64,000 nt of DNA from Xiphias gladius. Its lineage: Eukaryota; Chordata; Actinopteri; Istiophoriformes; Xiphiidae. The position numbers were made by a program, and so were the translations under genes. Positions 39,712 to 63,600 of this stretch are shown here, one piece after another (position 1 is the stretch's first letter; the number at the start of each line of letters is the position of its first letter). The stretch lies in contig NC_053417.1 of NCBI RefSeq assembly GCF_016859285.1, forward strand, positions 19,714,706 through 19,778,705, in the 5' to 3' direction. The notes under the pieces were generated by a model, which saw only the letters and a program-made list of their open reading frames with translations, was not told the DNA's origin and made no database searches.

Positions 39712-40625
39712 AAATTTCTATCTTTATGTAATCTGTATATATAAAAGTTCTAAAGCCATCAGCCTGAGACTAAGACAGACAGAGAGGCGATCATGTGTTT
39801 CCGTTTAGTCCTCATTATTCCATGACCAGTGGCCTGTGTGACACAGACGTCCGTTACCAAAACTGTAAAAACGGGAGACCCATGAAAAGAACCACACAAT
39901 GACATCTTGTGTAGTTGGAGTGATTAGAAGTAGTCCATGATGAAACAAGCTTGTTGACCTTGTTAAGGAGTAAGCAGAATAAATAACATCAACGTTGGCT
40001 TGCCCTCAGTTCAGGCTGCCACAGTCTCTCTTTGTGCTCCACTGAGAAACGACACTAGCACCAGGCCTTTGTTTTGTTTTTTTTTTTTTGTTTTTTTTGG
40101 AGAGTTGGGTGATGAATGCTAGAGCGATGGCATTCCCAGTCACACCCACAGTGTGGATTTAATGTACACTACATGCATTTCCCTGTTCACACATGTAAAA
40201 TTACACGTGTGAATGATGTGTAAGAACGACAGGGAGATGCAGAGTTGTGTATCCATCATAATGTAATACTATGTTCATTTTTTGAGTTTGTAAACCATCA
40301 TCTCATTTGTTATTAAACATATATATATCGACCACATACAAGTAATATTCTGATTCATGATTTTGAACATAGCATATTTTTCCATCACTACCATTAATAC
40401 CATTTTTTTTTGCAATTCTCTTAAATACAGTATTTTACATGTCAGATTAAATACGGCTTAGTGTGCATGGGTGTGCGTGGATTGGGGCTAATGCATCGGA
40501 GTTCTTTTTCCACTTGGTGCCACTGGCACTATTACTTGTGTTCCGTGATGTAGGGCTGGGCTCTCTATAGAGAAACATATACTCCACAACACCTGCAAGG
40601 ACCAACACATAAGGTTTGTCTGTGT

Positions 40626-50800
<10,175 letters not shown>

Positions 50801-52839
50801 TGTGCCAACAGCCACTGCTGGGACAGATGCTGTACAGGATTACATCTGAAACAGGGGAACACAAAGAACCACAGCAGGATCAATTCCAGAGACTCCATTC
50901 TGACTGCTATGTTAGGGGTTCATAATACACGAGTTACATATTAACTACTACCACTGAACTGTAGCTGTTAGAGACACCAGTCTAGACAAGTCGTGCCTGC
51001 ATATTGTGCACCTGTTATGGTGCAGTCACGTGACCACGATCCCCACTCTCAATAGCAAACAAATTGTTATGTTCTGTCACTGAAATAACAGGTGCGATTT
51101 AGGTCAATATTTGTTGCTCCTGCTGCTAACTGCGGTTACGTTCAGTTATCGTGCAGTGAAACAAACGGCTCAACAGTAATTCTTGTTGGCAGTAAATTTA
51201 AGCGTGTTTACAGCCCATAGCTTAGAAAAAAGGCAGGCGAAACAGTACACAGGTCAAGTTTAGCTTGAAAACACCTAAGCTAACCAGAGGACTTAATGCA
51301 TTCTAGTCCAGCTAACGTTAGCCGTAGCATTTTGCTGCAGCTTCCTCCTTAAACAATGAAACATTGCAGCCTGGCGCTGCTAGCCAGCAAGCTAACAGCA
51401 ACTAGCAAACAACAACAACAATTCACTTCCCAAATAGCATAGCTATAGAGAATACAGCCACCTCTGACAAGTCAGTGTTACAAACTAGCTTTTTTCAACT
51501 GCCTGTTAATTTTTCATCTTAATCGAAGCTGAGTGTTTCATTCAGCCCGGCAACGTTAACTAGTTGGTTTAATTCGCGTGCTAAATTGTAGCTGTATTCA
51601 CAGGGCAGACGTTAGCTACACAAAGAAAGGCGTCCCTTTAACGTAACAGAGCATTTTTGGTACAATCAGCAACAACTAATAAACAAAAGAGTGTTTGAAG
51701 TTACATACACTGTAGCCTGACTGTAACTTAGACGACCACTCAGCCCTCTACAGTGTTTCCCTCCACAATGACCTCATCCTGTGAATACCAGACCCTGAGC
51801 AGCAAAATGACAATATAAGGTCTGGTTTCGCGCGTTTACCAAACTACTATATCATACGTGATCGGGGTTATTATTTGATCAAATATCTAAGGTTTATCAA
51901 CCAATTGGGTCTCCTCCTCTGTTGTGAAATAGCCCTGAAATGTGCGATACGAGGAAAAAAAAAAAGCCAGACTTATTTTGTTTTAGGGCTTTACTACTTC
52001 GTGTGTTGTGTTTTTATTGTTACTAAAACAACAAAATTACGTCTACGGTGAGCTTACAATAGTCAAAATGTGACCCAATTCTGCCAGAAAACGAGCCTTC
52101 AACCGTTTATCGCTACAGATCTGAACTAACGTTATAAACACTTACTACTCCACGTTCCTCAAGACTGCGTGCCTCGGAAACCTCACACCAGATCGGAAGG
52201 GCTGCGGATCGTTTTTAATACATTAGATAATCCCAGACGAGATCGCAGGAAGCGTAGGTACATTGAAATGATTTTATGAAACAACATAAGACCCCGATCA
52301 TTTCATTGTGTTGGGAATAATTCAGAAACTCGGTTGAACAAAAGGGGCAACCATTGCTGCAAACGTTACGCCTCAGACGCGAGTTGACACATTCGCCACA
52401 CAAAGCAGGCGCTATCTCTCGACTTTGGTGTTAAAACAAAGCACGATTGTCTATTTTAACCAAGATTTCATAATAACATAAATGATACTCTCTCCTTAAC
52501 GTTTACTAGATTATTTATTTTTCGTTTATACTCGACCGATATTTTCCCAAATGTTATTTTGTATTGAATGTCGCGAATCTGTGGCTTAGTTTCAAAGATG
52601 TCGGGCAGGGCTGAGTGTGAATATCATTTTCAAGTAAGTCTATAAAACTTGCACATCCTCTATTTAGGGAAAAATATACCCACTCTCGATTGAGAATTTG
52701 TGATTGAATTCATTCCGTTTTTTTTTCCAACTCAATGTTACATCAGCTTATTCAGATATGTACTTTTCCTAAAATATGGCCTCAATAAATTCAAAGGGGA
52801 ATAAAAACAATGACACAAGGCATCAAGCACAAAATAATA
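50801..52839. promoter_or_regulatory. brpf1 5' region
   Basis: No further coding exon is seen. The start-codon exon begins at 50845, so at least one non-coding exon lies upstream, probably around 51700-51780. An E-box palindrome GTCACGTGAC lies at 51025-51034. The remainder, to the end of the wnk2 3' untranslated region, is AT-rich and unique-looking, with A and T runs. Confidence 0.4.
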
Positions 52840-53299
52840 TTTATTTCTCTCTCAACATACAGTCTGTGATTAGAGTGCAGCAAGGTAGGGTGGGGTAATG
52901 CAGTGGGACATACAGCAGGCAGAAGCAATCCCACACAGTTTAAATACAAGCCTCTGACAATCAGCGCACATTCACCAGGGGGCAATGCTGTCCAGAGAGA
53001 AGTGAGATGAGCAGACTAGGAACTGTCAGGGCATCTCCCCCTCGGTGCATTTCAGATCTCAGTTTTACCACTGCACCCAAATAAATATGGCAACAATAGT
53101 CCTTCCCTCTTCTGCTCGTGATGAGTTTGCAGTGAGGGAGGTGGAACAAAACATACCAGATACAAGTGACAGAGAACAGAAATCTCTTACTACTGGAAGT
53201 ATTTCACCAAAGCAGAAGACTCTGCATAATATCCTATAAAAGTCCAATTCAAACTGAATTGATGGAATAATATACATCAAAGCAACCCCTCCAACACCG

Positions 53300-53330
53300 C
53301 CACCACCACCACCACCACCATCATCATCAC
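53300..53330 (+). repeat. (CAC)n(CAT)n microsatellite
   Basis: Trinucleotide run, CAC units followed by CAT units, in the wnk2 3' untranslated region. Confidence 0.85.
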
Positions 53331-54980
53331 CCCGGAACAGTCAAACAAACAAAATGTACAAATATAAACTACAAGAAAACTGTACAATTCACAGCTTGGA
53401 AGGATTGGGGTGCCGCAACCTTTCAAATGTGTTGTGGAGATGTGAAATTTTTAACCATAGTAGCTTTATTGTTTATCTTTGCCTTGTGGAACATGAAAAG
53501 TTGGCCATGCTTGTCAGTGATAAAAAAAGTACAGGCGGTGAAACCCACTATATACACACTGTAGGAAACACTTTAACATAGGTTAGAATTAAGGGAGACT
53601 ATCTGTTGTGCAAATCTCCCACATCAAGTATCATTTGAATTTTGCAATATATTACTGACAAGAGAAAAAAAAAAAAAAGGCTGTCATCAAAGCAACCTGG
53701 GAAATCAACACATCATCAAAATTTCCACAAGGCAATAACACTGCTTTGTGAGCATCTCATTTGTTAATTTAATTTGAAGAGTCTTATGTTTAAGTACCAT
53801 CTTGTGTGAATAGAATGCGTAACTGTACAGTGGAATCACCACAGACGATAGCAGCATCAAAAATCAAGCTTTAAGCATCAAATAAGTTAAAAACATCAGA
53901 CTTAATTGGTGATTGCACAGAACATTTTATATACAGTGTATGCTGAGTAATAGAACAGCCAAGTTGAAGGAACATTTAGCAGTAGTGAATTCAGAGTTTG
54001 CTGGGTGATATGTAATATTTATACTTTGCCTGGTAACTTCTGTCTGTTGCTTAGTGATTTGTTACTTTGTTCAACTTTTCAGCTTGCTCCCGCTGCACAC
54101 ATCAGAGATAAGGCTTGTGGCAAGGCCACGATCAAAGCTTTGTGGATGGGGTTAAATTGCACTTTTAAGCCTCAAGCCGTCACATATTAACTGCTACATT
54201 CTGATCAGAACACTACCAGAGGCATATACTGTAGAAAGAACTATGTACAGTATATATGGCTCCGGACACTGCCTTTCCTCTGAGCACAAGGCTACAACAC
54301 TGACAACTCTTCTGCTGTCCAACACATCTGTTGTCTTTTCAAAAAGAGGCTGTGTCCAACTGAACCATTCGACCTGAAAGAGTGGATTTTGGCTGCTGGC
54401 GTAATTATTTTTCCTCCTCTCATCAGTCGTACATTAACGATTTGTTTCTGCAAGGCAACGGTACATCTCACCACTATGGCATTCCATCTGTCACAGGGGT
54501 GGAAAGTAAACAAGGGTTAAAACATGATTTTTATTATTTAAATAAGAGCATATACTGTGTTAATAGTGCAGTACTACAAGGGCATTCATATGTAAACCAA
54601 AAACAAAAGTGTCTGTAATGCATTAAAAAGAGATTTGCACGCAAGCTACCACCAATTAAAATAACTTGGATGCAGACATGCTTTGTTTCACAGAGGAAAA
54701 GAAAATTATAAATCAATGTTCAAGGCACTACATTCCTTCACATATTTTCATCATAAATACTGTTCCTGTTTCAAACCACTGGTATTTGGATTCCAATGTA
54801 GTGTTTAAAGTGTACATAAAACAGAGAAAGGCAAAATCAACGTGAAAACGGCAGTAATGAAGAATATAGTGATATATGTTTTCATGACTGCAGACAAAAT
54901 GTCTTGTATGGCTGAGTTTAGTCAAGACCAAAGCCAAGAAGCATTAGGTATTCAGACATACTTAACATGTACTGTATAGT

Positions 54981-55003
54981 ATACACACATACATACATGC
55001 ACG

Positions 55004-55034
<31 letters not shown>
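54981..55034 (+). repeat. Compound CA / TACA / CG microsatellite
   Basis: Alternating purine-pyrimidine tract with a GCGCGCGCGC core between CA runs, in the wnk2 3' untranslated region. Confidence 0.95.
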
Positions 55035-55183
55035 AAAATTTACTACAGATATATGTGTTATATAAAGAATATCAACACTCTCATGTTATTTACAATATTA
55101 GATAATGTACAGTTGTGGCTGTGGTGAACCAGCCCAGAGTTGACTATCCTGCGGGTACACACTGACAAATTCTGGTTAGCAGA

Positions 55184-57604
55184 TTAGGTAGTCCTAGTGA
55201 TTTTCGGACAGGGGCCATTCTCGGGGTTGTGCATGACCAGAGGGTAGGCTTGGATCCCTGGGTTTGCCATTGTGCCATAGGGCATCGTTCTAGTTGCACC
55301 AAGCAGGCCTACAGGACCCACAGACCCTACTGGACTAGGCATGCCGGGCCACTGCTGAGGGTAAAGAGGACCGGGAACCATCCCGCCATAGGACCCTGCT
55401 GGCAGAAGGTACCCAGGAGTGAGCATTGCTGAGGAGTGAGGAGCTAGGTTTGGGGGCATACCAGGGCCTAAAGCAGCAGTCAGGGGGCAGGAAAGAGGCA
55501 ACTGGAACTTGCTGGGACCAACATGGCATTTCATCTGGAACAGAAGGGAGTTGTTTTACTAAATATATTGCCTAAGACACCTCATAATTACATCAAATGT
55601 AATAGATCACAGTACAATGATGCTAAATCATCTATTACTGAGTGCACATCTCCATTTCAAATACCTCATGTGTAGCTGCTCCCATGGGTGGCGCTCTGCA
55701 TCCCAGGTCCCGCTGGCGTCTCTGCTGTTTGATCTGGTTCAAGGTGGGTCGCGGTTGATTGGCTGCCGCAACAGTCTCTTTTGTCCAGTCATCCACCAGT
55801 TTGTGAAGATCTTCAGTGAATGTGCCTCTCTTGTTGTTGCTGTTGTTCGTCTGGACCTGAGCAAGCCGTGTGATTGGCTGAGGAGATGGTGAGGGTGTGG
55901 CTGTGGTGATTGACTGCTGTGTCTGACTGGAGGCTGCCTGAGCTGTGGTGGTGCTGAGAGAAGACCCTAAAAAGACATCAAAGTCTTAAAAATCTGCCCA
56001 GTCAAAAAAGAATGATTTTCAAATCAGTTGGCTACTGTATGGCATAATTTCAGGCTTTTGACTCAATGAATCTATAATATCACCTTCATGAAAGCCTACT
56101 TTTAATACTGAGAATAGTTAGTTTTGTTGAAACCAGAGTAAATGTATTTACAGCTACAACTGTATTATATTTTGCCAACATAGGAGCCAAAAGATTGCCA
56201 CATAAACGACTTAGATGAGTAATTATAGACACATGAAATGTTTGATATGCAAGCAAAGACAAAATTCAGCAATCGAGGCATGTAGGCACACTGTCATGCA
56301 AAAAAAACAACAACAAATGTACATTAATGCAACAATCTGTAGAGTACCCATATTTTCAACAAGAACCACCAGATTTTCAAAGTACCAAAACAATAAAGAG
56401 AAAATAAAGTGCACATACAAACATGGAGTATGGATTACTAAAATAGTGAGGACAGAGTAAGAAAGACAGAGAGAAGGAAAGTAAATGAGATAGTTACTAC
56501 TACTGCGATCTTTGCCTAGACATAGTCGTTTCAGAGTGGACCCTATAAAAAGGTAAAACAGCACAAGACAGAAACAGTTAGGCCAGAACACACTGCACAC
56601 CACAAGTATGTGGACAAGCTGCTTCAAAAGCACATTGAGCTATCAAAAACAATCAGGGAGAGAGAAAGAGGAAAGGACCACAAGGGGTTTAAAAATCAGT
56701 GAGGAAGACTGGAAGAAAGAGCCTAAGTGTTCTCTCTAAAATGGGAAATCATTTGAAAAGCTGACTATTACAAAGTGTACCTGACAAGCCTAAGAAAGAG
56801 AGCACACCTGGCCTTCATTTGTGATGTATCAAATTCATCAGTTCTTGCATTCTAACGACCTTGTCCTGATGGAGACCATCTGATTTTATGCTGCCTTGTA
56901 AATAAACTTACTGACAACGTTTCCTTTTTTTTTTTTTAAACAATGTTGTGTTGGACAGAATTCTGGTAAAGTAAACTCACTATTATCTTAATTACCTTTA
57001 CAAATAATGTGTGGGATCATTTTTGATTTATTTATAAGATTTAGTGTGAACTATTGGTCCATTAGTTGGTAGGGAGAGATCATTACAGGATAATAGTGTT
57101 TTCTAAGAAAGGAAGACTGGAGCCTGGATTAAAAAGACTTTCCTTTGTCGATGTGAGAATGCCTGTGAAACAAAATGTGAAACCAAAATAAATTAAACTT
57201 AAAACTGAAAGAGCACACAGATACTACCTGGAATTCATCAGAGTCAGCACTTTTCAGAAACATGCAGGTAACTCAAGAGAGGTAGAAGGAGAAAAAAAAA
57301 AAGAAAAAAAAGTAGTAACATTGATGATACAGCCCTTCATATGGCGGAGCAAGTCTCCATCAGTGCCCTGACTGGCGCCTGCACCATGCACGTCTTCTCC
57401 GTCCAAACATGAGGGACAGAGAGCGCTCTCCTCTACCACAGCAAAGGGCCCTGCCTATCAGGGAAGGGCTTGGGGGGGGTTTCTCTGTGTTAGTATACAC
57501 AGGATTGCTGACTGGGGCAAAGTGCCTTGACTTGGGAGATGTTATCAAAATTAACAGTGGATGGAAAAACACAACAAATAAATAGAGTAAAAAGGCTTTG
57601 GCAT

Positions 57605-57696
<92 letters not shown>

Positions 57697-60600
57697 CCAA
57701 ACGAACAAGCACTTGTACAAACAGGCAGAGTTTCTTGTTTCAGATCTGACCTCAGGCCCATGTTTGGAGAGGACTAGCCATTCACAAGCCCCAGTGTGCT
57801 TTTGGGGTCTGTATTTTAAAGCCAGAAGCAATGCACAAGGCAGAGGAGAGGGACGGGGCATTGTACCCACAAATGAATGGTTATGAATGTTACTGTGGTT
57901 CTGTGATTGTGGATAATTGCCAGAGGAAAGACTGTGTACAGGTAAGTACCTACAGTTATTATTATTATTAATATTAAATATTGTAAGTATTGGAGGTCAC
58001 ACATACAGATGAATAAGAGGCATGCACAATCTGGAAATGTTTCCTCTTCCATCCTCATGCCAAGACACTGAACGGTGGCCAGACTCTTTAGGGTCATTTT
58101 GAAATGATAGAACCAGTAATTACTCTTTTTGCTCTATTGCACTCTTTCCGACCACCAGAGACAGTACTTACACCAGGACTAATACCAAAATCGTTACGTA
58201 TTACTCACAGAACACTGTGAGAATGTTGGTAAAATGGCCACTGCAAAAGGATTACACATGGCCATAATCACGCTGTATACGTGCACAAATGCACGATAAA
58301 TCACATTTTGTTCCGGTGCAGCTATCAAAGAGACTATCCAGCAATTCAGACCAGGAGGTGGACACACTCAGAGTTGCACTTTATATTAAGAGGTAGAGGA
58401 AATACTCTGAACCTGTATCCATCAATAATATTTTCAACAATACATTTAGAATGCCACTGCCTTATTACTAAGATATAGCATCTTATTTCAGCATAACAAA
58501 CAAAACAACAAATCAGACTGCCGAAACCTAGTTGTCATCTCAACATGGGATCTAAATGCCTAAGCAAGGCATAACGGGTCTGAAGTCATCCTGCAACTGC
58601 TCTGCAGAAATAAGGGATCAAAGAAGTTTGCATGAAATTGAAAATATGTAACTGTCATAATTTATTACTTTTTGCTTGTAGGCCACTCTTTTTAATTTGT
58701 TCACTATTTTACATGTCTGCATGTTTTAAGCATGTCTTACATACATTACTGTGTGCCACAGTGCCTTTCGCGATACCACCACTTGGGTGCACCATAGTCA
58801 GAAAATTTCCAATTCTTCATATAGAGGCTGTAGTCAAATTCACATTGCACCAACAACTGTCTACAGGTAAACTATATAAGAGTGGGATTAATTTATCACA
58901 TTTATAGTGTCCTTTTACTGCCCAAACTTTGAAAAAAAAAAAAAAAAAATTGAAAATTGCCAAATTGAAAGCCTGATTTATAAAGGGATGAAAAACGCAT
59001 GGGTCTCAGATCGGGTTACTTCTGTCCCATCAAGATTCAGGTGTAGATATTCAACTCCTACACAACAGATGCTTAGCAAATGCACATCAGCTACTACAAA
59101 TCCAGTGGTCCCTGGTTTTTAAATAAAGGCTGATACAGAACTTAATTCACTAAGAGGGCATAGATTTTAATAATGGAAGGCATACTTGGTGAGCTCTTTT
59201 TTGGGATATGGCAAACAAGCCTGGGAATCAACAGTACTATTTCCTAATTTTAAGTGCCACAAAAAAGTGTCCACAATTACTGCACCTGTCACAGGGTCTA
59301 ACAGGAGTATCAAGTGAGGGCACTTCCAGAAAAGTTATAAGCCAAAACACAAGCTTGAGAGAAATATGACCTGTTTCACTGATTGCGTGAAGGAAAGGAA
59401 ACATTTTCTGGCTGCACAAGCCTTTTATTCTGGTGGAGTGTGCCTATGTTAAACAGATTCAACTGACTTTGATATGAGTTTAGCATACCAAAATCGCACG
59501 TGTATGTGATTGATATCCTCTGGCTGTCAGAACAAAAAAAGAAAAGAAAAAAATATATACAGAACAAAAGCTTTGAGGTTGTTGAGGGAAAGGGCAAGTG
59601 GTAGGAGAAAAAAAAAATGGGTGATGTATGTCAGGTGAGGAGGCCTGTGAGGAGAGCGAGGAGTGAGATAGAAGATCCACTATATTTAAAATAAAAAACT
59701 TGGTTGATAGAAGAGAGGTAGGTTAAATAAAGAGAAGATGAAATGAGTGAAGGGAAATAGAAAAGAACAAATACAAACAGATGGACAGAGACACAGGTCC
59801 ACTGAGGAATCTAGTGCGTGGTTTGCTACTAGATTTATAGGTGACTCTCTCTGACGTTTGGTGGTAAACCGTCCAGCCTGTAAAAATGAATATAAGAGGG
59901 AAGAAGAGAAGAAACAAGAGAGACACTTTGTAAAAGTGCACAGAGACTGGGATGAGAAACCCCCAACATCAAAAGCACCAGCAAAGGATACTAAGAACGA
60001 GTGCACGATATGCAGGATCCCACTATATTATCTGCTGATTAATGGGAAACTTAATTATCATCCGTCTGATGATGGAATTTCAGCCAATAATTACAACTGA
60101 TAATGGAGATTTAAGCGGAGCCGGGGGAAAAAAAAAAACATCAGGTAAGGGTAATGTGGTTGTAGCTGGGATTTTATTATTTTGTTTGTCTCTTTATTTA
60201 GTGTTTATTTGATTGGGCCAAATAAAAGTATTTACAATGTTTATAGCTTGGAGCAATTTGCAACATCTGGCCCTAGAAGTGTTTTTTGCATAAAACCAGA
60301 AAATACACTACAATTTAAGATTAAAATTTCATAAGAAATTTTAGTGTTGAAAAAAAGTGAAAATATGCAGTGCATCAAAATTATCAAATAATAAAAATAG
60401 TGAATACAAATATTCAGGTAAATTAAAAAAAAAAAAAAAAATTTAAACCAGAACATTTTGAAAGCAATAAAAAAAGAAGAATAAAAAGAAATAAAGTTTC
60501 AGATAGAAATCCACAGTTTTTAGCAGCACAAAGCTGTTGAGTTCTTGACTACCTTAAGTTCAACTACCTTAAGTTCAAGGAGGGATGCTGTCGTCACCAA

Positions 60601-63600
60601 AATCCTTTCCATTCTCATTGCTAATTTCAAAATATTGTTGGAAAACTACAAAAAGAGCCATGTTTTATTGTATGTCACTTGCCAGCAAGTTTTAACTGTT
60701 AGAATGGAGACACAGTTCTTGGTTTTACAACAGCCAAGCAGACATTTACCAACTGTTACCCTAAAAAGGTATCTGTCTCTATTTTTAATAACAATAAAAT
60801 AACTAATAAAGTGATCCATATTTATTAAATATATTTTATTATTAAATCATTATTCTTTGTACTTTGGATTATAGTAAATTAAATGCAAATTATTTTCCAT
60901 GTTTTCCATTTTTTTTTTTTTTAGTAACTGTGAATGTGTCATGAACCGACTATAAACTCGCTGTTCTTTGCTTGTTTTATTTCTCCCAATGCTACACAGT
61001 AAAATTACCGGATACAGTGCCAACCACCAGTGCCAACAAAAATTATCGGTTATCGTTATCGGCTCAGAAATTCCACATCGATGCATCCATATTACTTGCG
61101 ACACAGATGGTAGATTCCAGAAAACAATACAGATATTGATATATATAGCACAAGTGCCACTTCTCCTTTCCTTAATCCAACAGATGCTAGCCCCCTGATA
61201 TGAAAATTTACAAATTTGTATGCCAAACAATGTGAATATAAAGTATGTAGTGTTTGAATGGTCCTACATACTGTAAAAAGTTTACAGTCCAATTAAAATG
61301 AAGCGGTCCTGTTAGTGTCTGCAATCCTTCAAGGTGAAACTCTTTTGACAGACGGTATTGACAACATGGACAATTTCAAGCATTTACCTTAACCTCTAAT
61401 GTTGGTTTAGTAGACAGGATGTCCCATCCACACATACCAGCATGCACATGAACCTATAATGTGTACCTTGGCCAGGGCCTGCCTGGGTGGCCATTCCTTC
61501 ACCATGTAACCCAGCGTAGATGTCATCTGTGGAAAAAGAGCCCTTCAAGGAACAGGGTTGCTGTGTGTGGACCTGCTCTGGGGCAGTGTTGGGCTGACTG
61601 CTGGAGCTGGAGGTGCCAGTGGAGTGGGCAGAGCCATCTGACAGAATTGAACTTTTAGCCGGCGAGCTGGATGAACTGGCAGCACTCTCGCCTTGGAAAA
61701 AAAAAAGACAAGCACAAGCCAGAGTGAATCACTATGAATCACACACTCCTACATTCTTCTGAACCTGATTCCAGATCGACAAAATGTATGCTTCAGACTG
61801 AAAATGCTCTCCCATACATAAAAATCAACACATAAACCACTAGTCACCCCACCATCCCAACCTACACACACACACACACACCTTTCCTCTCAGTGGCGGC
61901 GTTAAGATTGTTTTTAAGGTGCTGCACCATCGGATTGAGCAGTTTTCCGGCCTTCAGCTTGTGTTTGCTGGCCCTACGCCTGCGGCCGCTTGGGGGTGCA
62001 GCATGTAGTAGGCCGACATTGGGGGGCAGAGTTTTGCCCAGCTCCTTGTACAGATGCTCAATCTCACGCCTCTGGAACGCCTGGAGATCAGAAATCTCCT
62101 TCATGTGCCTAATGAAAAGGTACAGGGAGTGAACAGAACGGCATTAACTTAAAATATTTCTGCAAGACCATTGACAGCCTGTTGACCTTCCCTCAGTAAC
62201 TTATTCCCTAAATAATCCACTAAAGCATCTGTCACTATGGCTTGCAGTCATGATACCTGCGTAGAGAGAGATTCTCTCCCGATACGCGTGTTGGGTTACT
62301 GATTCATCCCAAAACCTCTCATCTTTCAGAAACAACTCAGATGAAAACCTCAACTTAATAGCATCTGATCAATTTGTGGCCTGAAAATATTGAGAGAAGA
62401 CAATAACATGCCAGCGCAGAGCGCAGAGTTCCTTGGCCAAAATTGTGTCCAAGATCTTCTGGTGACATGGTGTGCCACCCAGCCAGCTGATCTACCACGA
62501 TGCAATGACTATCCTTTTGGTTGACTATGCCCACCTGATCTAAACCGTCCACACAGCAACACTGAAGGTTTTCATGCACGCAGTGCACCGGAAAAGAAAG
62601 TTTTGTGATATTCTAAGAACATGTAAAAATCAGTTATTTCTATGTTTTAGTTTAATGTTATTAAGGTCACAGTAATGTAATTTGCATCCGGCAGCCAAAA
62701 ATAGCAGTAAAAGCAATGAGAAATATACAGTGTATTTGGGTTCTTTATGAAAGTCAAATAATCCTCATAGCACCTTTACTGTTGCCAGAGTGAATGCCGT
62801 AATTATAGCATAGCCTGTTTAATTGTTGATAATCATTAATTGATAACACTTTTTTTTTTAAATTACGTTATAAACCATTACTTTTGGATTTCTCTGCTAC
62901 CAGCACAGAAAAACTCTTAGTTTGGTTATTTCAAGTGCTGGGGACAGGATATTACAAAATTTTCACTGCATATACAACATCATAAATTTGTTCTGGAGTT
63001 TGGGTAAAATTAATGTTTGAAAGTTCATGTTACAAGTGCAACTTAAATTATTTTTACAGTATTCGTGAAGTATCTCACCAGATCATTGTTTTTAAATAAA
63101 AAAGTGATAAAGCACAACTTTTTTCAATAACTTGGTAATGTGATATCTACTAAATAATCACTAATATTGGGAGATGATAAGCCTCACTTGACCAAGGTGT
63201 CATGACTAGCAGCCAGTCATGACCATTAAAACATGGTTAGATGTCAGTTAATCACTGGGATCATTTTATTTTTCTGCCATATATCTATTGCCAGTTAACA
63301 CAATGTTGTTTTCCTCCAAATGCCGTAAATATGAATTAAATCATGCACAGGAACATACCTGCACATATGCTACTAGAAAACTAAGGATACAGTTTTAACA
63401 TTTGGTTTTATGAGAACATAAATTGTTACATATCAGTTTAATCTGTATTCACTCTCTCTTTCTCAATTGTTTTTTTACTTAAGAGCGCTAAACTAAATGC
63501 TATGTTTGCAGGTGTAGTTATGGCTAATATTGTTGCTAACTGACTTTTGAAAACTGGATTAATGTGCGGCGTTAAATTCAAACTATTTTGAAATTACCGC

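Larger units (their letters stand above)
36604..40625. other. il17re promoter and il17re-brpf1 intergenic region
   Basis: No coding exon is recognised. 36604-37060 is GC-rich with G and C runs and is the likely il17re promoter. Then follow a CA run, a fold-back element (37242-37681), Penelope-like repeats (38190-38415) and unique AT-rich sequence. About 39700-40625 is the probable brpf1 3' untranslated region. In human, OGG1, CAMK1 and several other genes lie between BRPF1 and IL17RE; none is seen here. Confidence 0.5.
52840..55183 (-). other. wnk2 3' untranslated region
   Basis: From the stop at 55184 to a minus-strand AATAAA (TTTATT at 52840-52845) is 2.3 kb without coding exons, AT-rich and typical of a long vertebrate 3' untranslated region. 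It contains a CAC/CAT run (53300-53330) and a CA/CG run (54981-55034). The exact end is inferred from the hexamer alone. Confidence 0.5.

Noticed and set aside
50801-50815. An upstream GTG start adding five residues to brpf1
   Set aside because: The ATG at 50800 gives [10 protein letters not shown], which matches the human N-terminus exactly in position.
57490-57886. Open frames on both strands over the CA/TC run
   Set aside because: They exist because dinucleotide repeats carry no stops; the translations are dipeptide repeats.
62355-62588. 77-codon minus-strand frame in a wnk2 intron
   Set aside because: The flanking wnk2 exons join in frame without it and it matches no WNK segment I know.
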